The notes under the pieces are model-generated. The model searched no databases, was not told the origin of the DNA, and worked only from the letters and a program-made list of their open reading frames with translations. From assembly GCA_947165255.1 (NCBI GenBank), contig CAMUZR010000014.1, positions 1 through 64,000 on the forward strand: a stretch of 64,000 nucleotides of DNA, written 5' to 3'. Of this stretch, positions 9,571 to 18,038 are shown one piece after another. Each line of letters starts with the position of its first letter. Position 1 is the first letter of the stretch. The translations under genes and the position numbers were made by a program. This DNA is from an uncultured Bacteroidales bacterium. Its GTDB lineage: Bacteria > Bacteroidota > Bacteroidia > Bacteroidales > P3.

Positions 9571-10491
9571 ATGAAAATCAATCGTCTTATCCAGCGGTTC
9601 CGTGCCTGGCAGAAGCATCCCGTACAATACTCCGACCAAGGGTTGGAGGAACACCGTTGCGCCAACTGTGGGCACATCTATACGGGCAACTTCTGCCCCG
9701 TGTGCGGACAGGAGGCAGGCGACAAGCGTATCACATGGCGGTTGATAGGGCAGAACTTCTTAAATGCCTGGGGCTTAGATTCTCACTCGCTGCCCAGCAC
9801 GTTGATGCAGCTGATGCTCCGTCCCGGACACCTTATCGGCGACTACCTCGACGGCCGCCGCCGGGCAAGTTTCCCACCTGTGAATATGCTCTTCGTGGTG
9901 ACAGTAGGCTACCTCATCATCGCACAATTGTTCGACATCAGTCGCACCGAACACCTTACCTATTCTGAAACGCCCGAGAAATATGCCATTGCTATCGACA
10001 TAATGAATTGGTTTATAGATAACCCTGCCTGGGGGTTGCTAACCTTCACACTGATGTTTTGCATACCAACATGGTTCTTCTTCCGTTTTGCACCACGGCA
10101 CACACAACACACATTGGCTGAAGGTGTTTTCATCCAAATCTATATGGCGACCATCAGCATTATCTGTACATTCATCTCGAATATATTCTCAAATGTGTTA
10201 GGGCTATTCATCATCTTGATAACTGCATACTATTATGTCACCTATCGCCAACTGTTTGGCTACCGTTTTTGGGGGACGTTATGGCGCATGTTGCTGGCTA
10301 TTGCCGTGGCCTTCTGGCTGTTTGTTCTTGCCATAGTAATTACAGTAATTGTGTGGAGGGGAGAAAAACAAGGAATGGTACCAAGACTTTTCAAACCCAT
10401 TTTAATCATAACTGTCCTTCTGTCGGCGGGTTATTTTATCAGCCGACGGACAGCTGAGAAACGGCGGACTGCCAAGGACAATAAAAGTTGA
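9571..10491 (+). CDS. DUF3667-type zinc-ribbon membrane protein (306 aa)
   Basis: Near the N-terminus is a CxxC...CxxC zinc ribbon (CANCGHIYTGNFCPVCG), followed by a conserved stretch (LIGQNFLNAW, then LMLRPGHLIGDYLDGRR) and about four to five hydrophobic segments (residues 108-125, 155-175, 195-240, 255-275, 282-300). This layout is that of the DUF3667 family common in Bacteroidota, whose function is not known. I chose the ATG at 9571; an in-frame ATG 81 bp upstream would add a low-complexity Ser/Pro/Thr leader and place the start inside the 9439-9526 inverted repeat. It precedes the paralogue array by 25 bp. Confidence 0.75.
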   Translation: MKINRLIQRFRAWQKHPVQYSDQGLEEHRCANCGHIYTGNFCPVCGQEAGDKRITWRLIGQNFLNAWGLDSHSLPSTLMQLMLRPGHLIGDYLDGRRRASFPPVNMLFVVTVGYLIIAQLFDISRTEHLTYSETPEKYAIAIDIMNWFIDNPAWGLLTFTLMFCIPTWFFFRFAPRHTQHTLAEGVFIQIYMATISIICTFISNIFSNVLGLFIILITAYYYVTYRQLFGYRFWGTLWRMLLAIAVAFWLFVLAIVITVIVWRGEKQGMVPRLFKPILIITVLLSAGYFISRRTAEKRRTAKDNKS

Positions 10492-10516
10492 CGTGGATAA
10501 CTTTTAAAGCAATCGG

Positions 10517-12886
10517 ATGAAGCGAGTTGTATTGGCCATAGTATTGATTCTATCGTCGGTGTGCCACGCGCAGACCGATACGGCATTTTGGTTTGCTGTG
10601 CCAGACCTATCGCACGGCAACGGCAATGTGCAGACCCGGCTGGTATTCCATACCTACGACCAACCCGCCACCATTACCGTGGAGCAGCCCGCCGGCAGCT
10701 TCTTCCCTACAGCGACCTTCGGGATGGCAGCCAATGGTGTCACCACAATGGAACTCTCGTCCCTGTGGAGCATCGTGGAGACGGCTCCGGTGAACACCGT
10801 CCTGAACAAGGGGCTGTATATCCATTCCACGGCCCCAATCACCTGCTACTTCCAAAGTGTGTCCGGCAATCGTGAGACCTACACCCTTAAAGGTCGCAAT
10901 GCCTTGGGGACGGACTTCGAAATACTGACCCCTTTGCAATACCTTCACAATCATCGGTACCACGATATCGGACACGGCATCGAGATTGTTTCCACCGAGG
11001 ACAGCAATAGAGTGGATGTGGAGGTGTGTAATCTTCCGTTCGCTCCCGACACCGTGCTGCAAGGCGGCATATTGGGTGGAGCCACGCTCCAGATTGTGCT
11101 GAACCGTGGACAGTCCTACGCCCTGCGCGGCAATCACTATGGTACGGAAGTTATTAAGACACGCCTGCATGCTACCCATCCCATTGCCGTCAATATCACC
11201 TCCGACTTGCTGATGACACGGATGCAAACGGATGCATCGGGTTGGATTCTTCCCGCCACCAGCAACCTCGGTGGCGAGCAGTTGCTACCTATCCGTTGCT
11301 GGGGAACGGACTATGTGGAGGTGAATAACCAGACCACGACGGAGATGTTCCGCAGCACCTCCAACATAGACACTGGACGATACCACGTCTTGGTCGATGG
11401 ACAACACCCACAGACAATGGACGGTTTCTTTGTATGGAATGTAGGGTGGCCAAATTGGCACGACTCGGTCAGATACCTCAAGAGCGACCGTCCCATAGGC
11501 TTGGTGCACCAAACCGACCCCAACAAACAGATGGGCTTCACGGTGCTGCCGCAGCTGCGGTGCGCCGGCTCGCACAAGGTATCGTACCTGCGTTCCGACA
11601 CCATGCCCCTTTCGGTGCATATTATCGTTGAGAGCCGAGCAATGGGTAATATACTGTTCAATGGCGACAGCACTATACTAACTCCCGCAGTCTTCCGCCC
11701 CGTGCCGGGGTTGCCCACTCACCAATGGTGCAATGTCGACGTGAGCCGTTACCTCGACTCGGGTGAGGTGATGACGGTGAGCTGCGACACAAGCAAGTTC
11801 CTGCTTGCCATTATCGAATCGGACAGTTCGCGAGGTACAGCATACAGCTATCTGACAGATTATGCGCCCTACATCTCTCAGAGCCTGAATATGGACACCA
11901 CCTATTGTTCGGGCGACAGTATCGTGTTCCGTTTTGAGGGAGACATTATTGACAGCATGGCTGTGCATGGTCCCGGCGGGCTTTTAATTACTGCACCGCC
12001 GTATGTGTTGCCCGATGCCGATACCTCCATGAGCGGACTCTATGTGGTCGAGGGCTTTTGTGCCAACGGCTGCAGCATGACCGACTCGGTGCGCATCACG
12101 GTACATTCCACATTCCAAGCGGATACGAACGACACGATTGCAGAGAGCCAACTGCCGTGGAACCGTTTTGGAGTTGAATTCTACGACGATACCGACACCA
12201 TCATCGTCTTGTCCTCAGGTCGGTGCGACAGCATCTTCCACTACCACCTCCACATCTATCCCAACATCCACGACACCCTCCTCTACTATGCATGCGAAGG
12301 TGACCTGCCCATACGTTACAACGACACCCTCTTTACGCAAGAAGGTCAATATACCTTCCCATTTACCGGCAGCCATGGCGAGGACAGCCTCGTCACCTTC
12401 GTCCTCCACGTCATTCCCAGCAGCGACACCACCCTCTACGACACCATCACCGAAGACCAGCTACCCTGGTTCGCCATGGACACGGTTTTCAACGACTCCG
12501 TGGCCGACTACATCTACCGCACTTTCAACGAGGCGGGCTGCGACAGCATCATCCACTACAACCTTCACGTCTACTGGAACGGCGACCATTGCGACACCAC
12601 TCTCTCCTATCCCAACCTCGTCACCCCCAACGGCGACGGCACCAACGACCGTTTTGTCATCACCGGGCTTCTAGAGAACAACTGCTTCAAATACAGCGAA
12701 CTTTCCATCTACGACCGCACCGGCCGCCGCGTTTTCCATAAAGTCAACATCTCCTCCGATGACGACTGGTGGGACCCCGAAGCCCAGCGCATTCCCTCCG
12801 GCACCTACTTCTACTACTTCAGAGCCCACGGTGTCACCATCCACACCCAGCACACCGGCGTTATCGAAGTCCTCCGCGACAAATAG
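10517..12886 (+). CDS. T9SS type B secreted protein, IgGFc-binding-like, paralogue 1 (789 aa)
   Basis: Signal peptide residues 1-18 (cleavage after CHA, before QTD). Residues 20-450 resemble the IgGFc-binding N-terminal domain of bacterial surface proteins: a TYDQPATITVEQP strand, IHSTAPITCYF, LKGRNALGTDFEIL, and VLNRGQSYAL. Residues 455-530 are Ig-like (DTTYCSGDSIVFRF). Next come three 60-residue beta units of the DTI-x2-x-QLPW...CDSI type. The C-terminal 80 residues are a gliding-motility-type (type B) T9SS sorting domain starting PNLVTPNGDGTNDRF. First of three tandem copies, followed by a 7-bp gap. It should be exported to the cell surface or medium. The ligand is unknown; IgG binding itself should not be assumed. 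Confidence 0.8.
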   Translation: MKRVVLAIVLILSSVCHAQTDTAFWFAVPDLSHGNGNVQTRLVFHTYDQPATITVEQPAGSFFPTATFGMAANGVTTMELSSLWSIVETAPVNTVLNKGLYIHSTAPITCYFQSVSGNRETYTLKGRNALGTDFEILTPLQYLHNHRYHDIGHGIEIVSTEDSNRVDVEVCNLPFAPDTVLQGGILGGATLQIVLNRGQSYALRGNHYGTEVIKTRLHATHPIAVNITSDLLMTRMQTDASGWILPATSNLGGEQLLPIRCWGTDYVEVNNQTTTEMFRSTSNIDTGRYHVLVDGQHPQTMDGFFVWNVGWPNWHDSVRYLKSDRPIGLVHQTDPNKQMGFTVLPQLRCAGSHKVSYLRSDTMPLSVHIIVESRAMGNILFNGDSTILTPAVFRPVPGLPTHQWCNVDVSRYLDSGEVMTVSCDTSKFLLAIIESDSSRGTAYSYLTDYAPYISQSLNMDTTYCSGDSIVFRFEGDIIDSMAVHGPGGLLITAPPYVLPDADTSMSGLYVVEGFCANGCSMTDSVRITVHSTFQADTNDTIAESQLPWNRFGVEFYDDTDTIIVLSSGRCDSIFHYHLHIYPNIHDTLLYYACEGDLPIRYNDTLFTQEGQYTFPFTGSHGEDSLVTFVLHVIPSSDTTLYDTITEDQLPWFAMDTVFNDSVADYIYRTFNEAGCDSIIHYNLHVYWNGDHCDTTLSYPNLVTPNGDGTNDRFVITGLLENNCFKYSELSIYDRTGRRVFHKVNISSDDDWWDPEAQRIPSGTYFYYFRAHGVTIHTQHTGVIEVLRDK
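12365..12886 (+). repeat. Near-identical 3' cassette, copy 1 (QLPW unit plus type B sorting domain)
   Basis: From ACCGGCAGCCATGGCG onward, this block matches 15051-15572 and 17452-17967 except for scattered single-base changes (for example gccgcg versus gtcgcg near 12727, and Glu versus Ala before the AQRIPSG motif). The DNA upstream is far less similar. Confidence 0.9.
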
Positions 12887-12893
12887 CTGAAAC

Positions 12894-15572
12894 ATGAAGA
12901 GACTCCTGCTCATCCTCTCACTCCTCTACGCATGCAACAGCATGGCACAGACCGACAAGGCTTTCTGGTTTACCGTACCACATGAGTTTAGCAACGCACA
13001 ATCGTCATACCTACATATCTTCACTTCTGACCAGCCGGCAATAGTAACTATTAGCATACCTGCTGCCTCATCCCTACTATATCCTCCTATCACCGACACC
13101 ATCGCAGCCAATAGCTTTTCCAAGCATCATCTACGGCATGAGTGGGTAGGACACAATATCGGCACTGTCCCTGACATAATCAACGATTTAGGAATCCTTA
13201 TTACTTCCACCGCTCCCATTTCATGCTATCTGGACTACAGTCATATTACAGGAGATATCACCTCCTTGAAGGGAAGCCATGCCCTAGGCACCGACTTTGT
13301 GGTGCCCATGCAAAACTCACTAGGCTGTTATCTTAATATGACAGGCGAATATGTGCATGACAGGGGGCACATACAGGTTGTTGCCACGCAGGATAGCACG
13401 GTGGTGCAGATGACACCCCCACCCGGACGGGCATTCAACGGACTGGGCATGGATGAGTCGGTAACAGTCACATTAAACAGAGGTCAGAGTTATTGTCGTG
13501 AAAGTGCAGGCAACACAGCCCAAGACCGATTAGGGGGGACTATCATCCATGCGTCACGACCCATTGCAGTTAGTTTTGCCGACTACGATCTGACTCTCAG
13601 AGCCCCTGACAGTTATACCCAACAAATAAACAATGTGGTGGGCGACCAGATTCTACCCATCGATAAGACGGGCACTCGGTATGTGGCAGTACGCTCGCAA
13701 GATGCCGATTCTGAATACTTTGAACAGGTGTGGGTCTTCCCCAACCACCCCGACGACACGGTGAAAGTATATTTCAATGGCATCCTGCACGATATAGTAT
13801 ACCGACAGCACAACGGCCCTCTTATCCTAGAAGACAGCGCCACACTGATTACCCTCGACAAGGCTGCTGTAGTACTCCAAATGACAACAATGGCATCTAA
13901 TTTCGGCGGAGTAGGGATGACTATGTTGCCACCCATCGACTGCACGGGAACTCACAAGGTCTCTTATGTGCGCTATTCGTGGAATACGATGTTGCACATC
14001 CTGACCAAGAGAGCCTTTGTGTCTGACTTCTTGTTTAACGGTGACTCTACTTTTATTACAGCCAGCGACTTCCACACCCTTCCAGCCGACACCACGCTGG
14101 CGTGGTGTTGCAAAGAGATAGTCTCCCCCATAGGCAGCCAATATAATTCAATCGACAGCCTGATAACCATAGAGAACCCTTCTGGGACATTTCATCTGGG
14201 GGTTCTCGAACATCGAGGTGGGGTCTTCACTCTAACAGGAGGCGAGAGAGGCTATTACTACGATTGTGTGTTTGGCTATTTCTACGACTACAACCAGTCG
14301 TCGCACATCCACCTCACCCTCGATTCCGCCTATTGCAGGGGAGACAGCATTGTCTTCGCCTACAATGCCCCACATATCGACGGTCTGGAACTCAGGGGTC
14401 CCAACGGGCTGCACCTCACCCAACCTCCCTTTGTGCTGCACAATATTGACAGCAGCGCTTCTGGACGATACTACTTAGAAGGTTTTGACACTTCCAGCTG
14501 CCACCAGTTGCGCATCGACTCGATTGATATTGTGGTGAAGGGAGGCCAACTCCGCCTCCTGACAGACACGCTCTTCTGCATTGGCGACAGCATCCTTCTC
14601 AACCACTCCGCTTCTTCCGATGTTGTAGACGTAAGACTATATGGCCCTAATGGGATAGTGATAGAATCCCTACCCTTAATCCTAACCGAGGTGGACACCA
14701 CAATGAGCGGACTCTACTGGATAGAGGGAAGGGATACAGGCGACTGCCCGATGACAATAGCGGACAGCCTCTATATTCGCATAATCGACAACTACTATTC
14801 ACAGGTATATGACACCATCGCTGAGAACCAACTACCCTGGATGTGCTACGACACCCTCTTCAATGGTGATACGGACACTACTTTCGTGATACCCAGCTCC
14901 ACCTCGGTGTGCGACAGCATTGTGAGCTTTCACCTGAAAGTATTCTACAATGTAAACGACACCATCCTCTACTACGCCTGCGAGAGCGACCTGCCGATTC
15001 CATATAACGACACCCTCTTCACCCAAGAAGGACAGGGCAGCTTTCTCTACACCGGCAGCCATGGCGAGGACAGCCTCGTCACCTTCGTCCTCCACGTCAT
15101 TCCCAGCAGCGACACCACCCTCTACGACACCATCACCGAAGACCAGCTACCCTGGTTCGCCATGGACACGGTTTTCAACGACTCCGTGGCCGACTACATC
15201 TACCGCACTTTCAACGAGGCGGGCTGCGACAGCATCATCCACTACAACCTTCACGTCTACTGGAACGGCGACCATTGCGACACCACTCTCTCCTATCCCA
15301 ACCTCGTCACCCCCAACGGCGACGGCACCAACGACCGTTTTGTCATCACCGGGCTTCTAGAGAACAACTGCTTCAAATACAGCGAACTTTCCATCTACGA
15401 CCGCACCGGCCGTCGCGTTTTCCATAAAGTCAACATCTCCTCCGACGACGACTGGTGGGACCCTGCCGCCCAGCGCATCCCCTCCGGCACCTACTTCTAC
15501 TACTTCAGAGCCCACGGCGTCACCATCCACACCCAGCACACCGGTGTCATCGAAGTCCTCTACGACAAATAG
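12894..15572 (+). CDS. T9SS type B secreted protein, IgGFc-binding-like, paralogue 2 (892 aa)
   Basis: It has the same architecture as the preceding gene: signal peptide residues 1-18 (ending NSMA, before QTDK), IgGFc-binding-like region to about 470, then two Ig-like units (YCRGDSIVFAY at about 480 and LFCIGDSILLNH at about 560), the DTI-x-ENQLPW repeats and the type B sorting domain. The extra Ig-like unit explains its greater length. The N-terminal half has clearly diverged from the paralogues, while the last 522 bp are nearly identical to them. It begins 7 bp after the previous stop, and the following gene begins 7 bp after its own stop, with the same junction bases (gctgaaac) at both places, so the three probably form one transcript. 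Confidence 0.8.
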   Translation: MKRLLLILSLLYACNSMAQTDKAFWFTVPHEFSNAQSSYLHIFTSDQPAIVTISIPAASSLLYPPITDTIAANSFSKHHLRHEWVGHNIGTVPDIINDLGILITSTAPISCYLDYSHITGDITSLKGSHALGTDFVVPMQNSLGCYLNMTGEYVHDRGHIQVVATQDSTVVQMTPPPGRAFNGLGMDESVTVTLNRGQSYCRESAGNTAQDRLGGTIIHASRPIAVSFADYDLTLRAPDSYTQQINNVVGDQILPIDKTGTRYVAVRSQDADSEYFEQVWVFPNHPDDTVKVYFNGILHDIVYRQHNGPLILEDSATLITLDKAAVVLQMTTMASNFGGVGMTMLPPIDCTGTHKVSYVRYSWNTMLHILTKRAFVSDFLFNGDSTFITASDFHTLPADTTLAWCCKEIVSPIGSQYNSIDSLITIENPSGTFHLGVLEHRGGVFTLTGGERGYYYDCVFGYFYDYNQSSHIHLTLDSAYCRGDSIVFAYNAPHIDGLELRGPNGLHLTQPPFVLHNIDSSASGRYYLEGFDTSSCHQLRIDSIDIVVKGGQLRLLTDTLFCIGDSILLNHSASSDVVDVRLYGPNGIVIESLPLILTEVDTTMSGLYWIEGRDTGDCPMTIADSLYIRIIDNYYSQVYDTIAENQLPWMCYDTLFNGDTDTTFVIPSSTSVCDSIVSFHLKVFYNVNDTILYYACESDLPIPYNDTLFTQEGQGSFLYTGSHGEDSLVTFVLHVIPSSDTTLYDTITEDQLPWFAMDTVFNDSVADYIYRTFNEAGCDSIIHYNLHVYWNGDHCDTTLSYPNLVTPNGDGTNDRFVITGLLENNCFKYSELSIYDRTGRRVFHKVNISSDDDWWDPAAQRIPSGTYFYYFRAHGVTIHTQHTGVIEVLYDK
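15051..15572 (+). repeat. Near-identical 3' cassette, copy 2
   Basis: Same length (522 bp) as copy 1. It shares the Ala variant (GACCCTGCCGCCCAG) with copy 3, so copies 2 and 3 are closer to each other here. Confidence 0.9.
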
Positions 15573-15579
15573 CTGAAAC

Positions 15580-17967
15580 ATGAAGAGACTCCTGCTCATA
15601 CTTTCACTCTTATATGCCTGCAACAGCATGGCGCAGACCGACACCGCCTTCTGGTTTGCCCCGCCCGATTTCCCCAATTATGATGGGACAGACTATGGCG
15701 AGACTCCCATACGCCTCGTCTTCCACTCCTACGACCAGCCCGCCACCGTCACCATCGAGCAGCCCGCCAACAGCTTTTTCTCCACTACCACCATTTTGCT
15801 GCACCCCAATGATGTCGACACGCTCGGCCTGTCGCAATTTGTCGACAGCATCGAGACCAAGCCCGTCAACACCGTCCTCAACCGTGGCTTCTATATACAC
15901 TCCACCGCCCCCATCACCTGCTACTACCAATGCACCTCTCCCAACCGCGAAACCTACACCCTCAAAGGCCGCAACGCCCTCGGCACCGACTTTCAGGTGC
16001 TCATACCCAAATGGCATGTACAATTTGGTATACCTAATGAGGGCGAAAGTGTTGAACTCATTGCCACCGAGGACAGCACACAAGTTCGCATAATACCGCC
16101 TCCGCATTATGGTAGCGGAACAGTTGTGTTCGAAGGAGGCATCACGGGAGCCGACACCGTGGCGGTAACGCTCAACCGTGGGCAGAGCTATTCGGTACGT
16201 GCAAATAGTGCATCTACCGACATCATGAAAACCCGCATCCTCTCTTCCAAACCCATTGCGGCAAACGCCACCCATGCTCAGCCGACGTATACAAGTGGCT
16301 ACACCAACATGAACGTGGGCGACCAACTCCTCCCCACCTCCTTTTGGGGAACGCAGTATGTGCTGTTTCTGGAGTTCCCCACCGGCATAGGCTACAACTA
16401 CGGTGCCCTCGACTATATCGACACAGGCACCTACCACTATTCCATCGGTGGCACACCACATGGCAGCATTGCAGGGGGTTCCGTCTGGTCAGAATGGTGG
16501 ACGGCACTTATCCACGCTTCCAGCTCATTAATGTCAGCCGACACGGCCCTGTTCTTCGAGTTCGACCGCCCCGTGGGTCTGATACAGGAATCCAACAAAC
16601 CCACCGCGGGAATAGGCTGTGCCCCCCTGCCCGAAATTGAGAAATCAGGCTCGCACCAGATAGCCTACCTGCGTACCGACAGCCTGAACATCAAGCTAAA
16701 CATGGTAGTAGAAACCCAACATACAGGCAACATCCTCTTCAACTGGGATCCCACCGTGCTCACCCCCGACGACTTTCAGCCTTTGGTAGGGCATCCCTCT
16801 TTATCCTGGTGCAGCAAAGAGGTGGGGCAATACCTCCCCTCAGGGGGTAGGATGCACATACAATGCGACAGCAGCCGCTTCATCCTCGGCGTGATAGAGT
16901 ACGACACCGCGGGTGCCGCCTACACCATCCTGACCGACTACGCCACGCCCGCCTCCGTCCGATTCAACATGGACGACACCTTCTGCCAAGGCGACAGCAT
17001 CCACTTCTCTTACACCTCACACAATGTAGCCTACACACGCCTGCAAAGCCCCGACGGCATCACGCACGACATGCCCTACTCCATCCCCAACGCCGACACC
17101 GCCATGAGCGGGCGGTATTGGCTCTATGGCTACGACACCCTGAGCACCGTCCCAACAGCCCTGGACTATATCGACATCACCATCCATCCACGCCATACCG
17201 CCGAAATCCACGAAACCATCCTCCAAAGCCAATTGCCCTGGAGCCGGTTCGACATCCTTTTCTATGCCGAGACCGACACCACCATACTCCTACCCGACCC
17301 CTTGTCAGTGTGCGACAGCCTGATAATCTACCATCTCCACTTTTACGACACCATTTACGACACAGTACTCTACTATGCCTGTGAAAGTGACCTGCCCATA
17401 CAGTACGACACCGCTTGGTTCGAAGGCGAGGGACAGAGAACGTTCTATTACACCGGCAGCCATGGCGAGGACAGCCTCGTCACCTTCGTCCTCCACGTCA
17501 TTCCCAGCAGCGACACCACCCTCTACGACACCATCACCGAAGACCAGCTACCCTGGTTCGCCATGGACACGGTTTTCAACGACTCCGTGGCCGACTACAT
17601 CTACCGCACTTTCAACGAGGCGGGCTGCGACAGCATCATCCACTACAACCTTCACGTCTACTGGAACGGCGACCATTGCGACACCACTCTCTCCTATCCC
17701 AACCTCGTCACCCCCAACGGCGACGGCACCAACGACCGTTTTGTCATCACCGGGCTTCTAGAGAACAACTGCTTCAAATACAGCGAACTTTCCATCTACG
17801 ACCGCACCGGCCGTCGCGTTTTCCATAAAGTCAACATCTCCTCCGACGACGACTGGTGGGACCCTGCCGCCCAGCGCATTCCTTCCGGCACTTACTTCTA
17901 CTACTTCAGAGCCCACGGTGTCACCATTCATACCCAGCACACCGGCGTCATCGAAGTCCTGAAATAA
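15580..17967 (+). CDS. T9SS type B secreted protein, IgGFc-binding-like, paralogue 3 (795 aa)
   Basis: The first 21 residues (MKRLLLILSLLYACNSMAQTD) match paralogue 2, although the DNA differs at several third positions. Within the IgGFc-binding-like region it is closer to paralogue 1 (SYDQPATVTIEQP, LKGRNALGTDF, TLNRGQSYS). One Ig-like unit (DTFCQGDSIHFSY) precedes the QLPW repeats and the type B sorting domain, which ends at VIEVLK, two residues shorter than the other copies. It is last in the array and is followed by a strong bidirectional terminator. Confidence 0.8.
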   Translation: MKRLLLILSLLYACNSMAQTDTAFWFAPPDFPNYDGTDYGETPIRLVFHSYDQPATVTIEQPANSFFSTTTILLHPNDVDTLGLSQFVDSIETKPVNTVLNRGFYIHSTAPITCYYQCTSPNRETYTLKGRNALGTDFQVLIPKWHVQFGIPNEGESVELIATEDSTQVRIIPPPHYGSGTVVFEGGITGADTVAVTLNRGQSYSVRANSASTDIMKTRILSSKPIAANATHAQPTYTSGYTNMNVGDQLLPTSFWGTQYVLFLEFPTGIGYNYGALDYIDTGTYHYSIGGTPHGSIAGGSVWSEWWTALIHASSSLMSADTALFFEFDRPVGLIQESNKPTAGIGCAPLPEIEKSGSHQIAYLRTDSLNIKLNMVVETQHTGNILFNWDPTVLTPDDFQPLVGHPSLSWCSKEVGQYLPSGGRMHIQCDSSRFILGVIEYDTAGAAYTILTDYATPASVRFNMDDTFCQGDSIHFSYTSHNVAYTRLQSPDGITHDMPYSIPNADTAMSGRYWLYGYDTLSTVPTALDYIDITIHPRHTAEIHETILQSQLPWSRFDILFYAETDTTILLPDPLSVCDSLIIYHLHFYDTIYDTVLYYACESDLPIQYDTAWFEGEGQRTFYYTGSHGEDSLVTFVLHVIPSSDTTLYDTITEDQLPWFAMDTVFNDSVADYIYRTFNEAGCDSIIHYNLHVYWNGDHCDTTLSYPNLVTPNGDGTNDRFVITGLLENNCFKYSELSIYDRTGRRVFHKVNISSDDDWWDPAAQRIPSGTYFYYFRAHGVTIHTQHTGVIEVLK
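17452..17967 (+). repeat. Near-identical 3' cassette, copy 3
   Basis: 516 bp; it lacks the last two codons of the other copies and then leaves the homology directly before the terminator. Confidence 0.9.
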
Positions 17968-17983
17968 GATAGCCTCCATACAG

Positions 17984-18020
17984 AAAAGCCCCCAAACCGC
18001 CGAACGGTTTGGGGGCTTTT
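17984..18020. terminator. Strong bidirectional terminator between convergent genes
   Basis: A 16-bp perfect stem, AAAAGCCCCCAAACCG (17984-17999) with CGGTTTGGGGGCTTTT (18005-18020), and a 5-nt loop. T runs end the hairpin on both strands. It separates the paralogue array from the minus-strand gene ending at 18039. Confidence 0.95.
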
Positions 18021-18038
18021 AAGATAAGGCAAGAGCGT

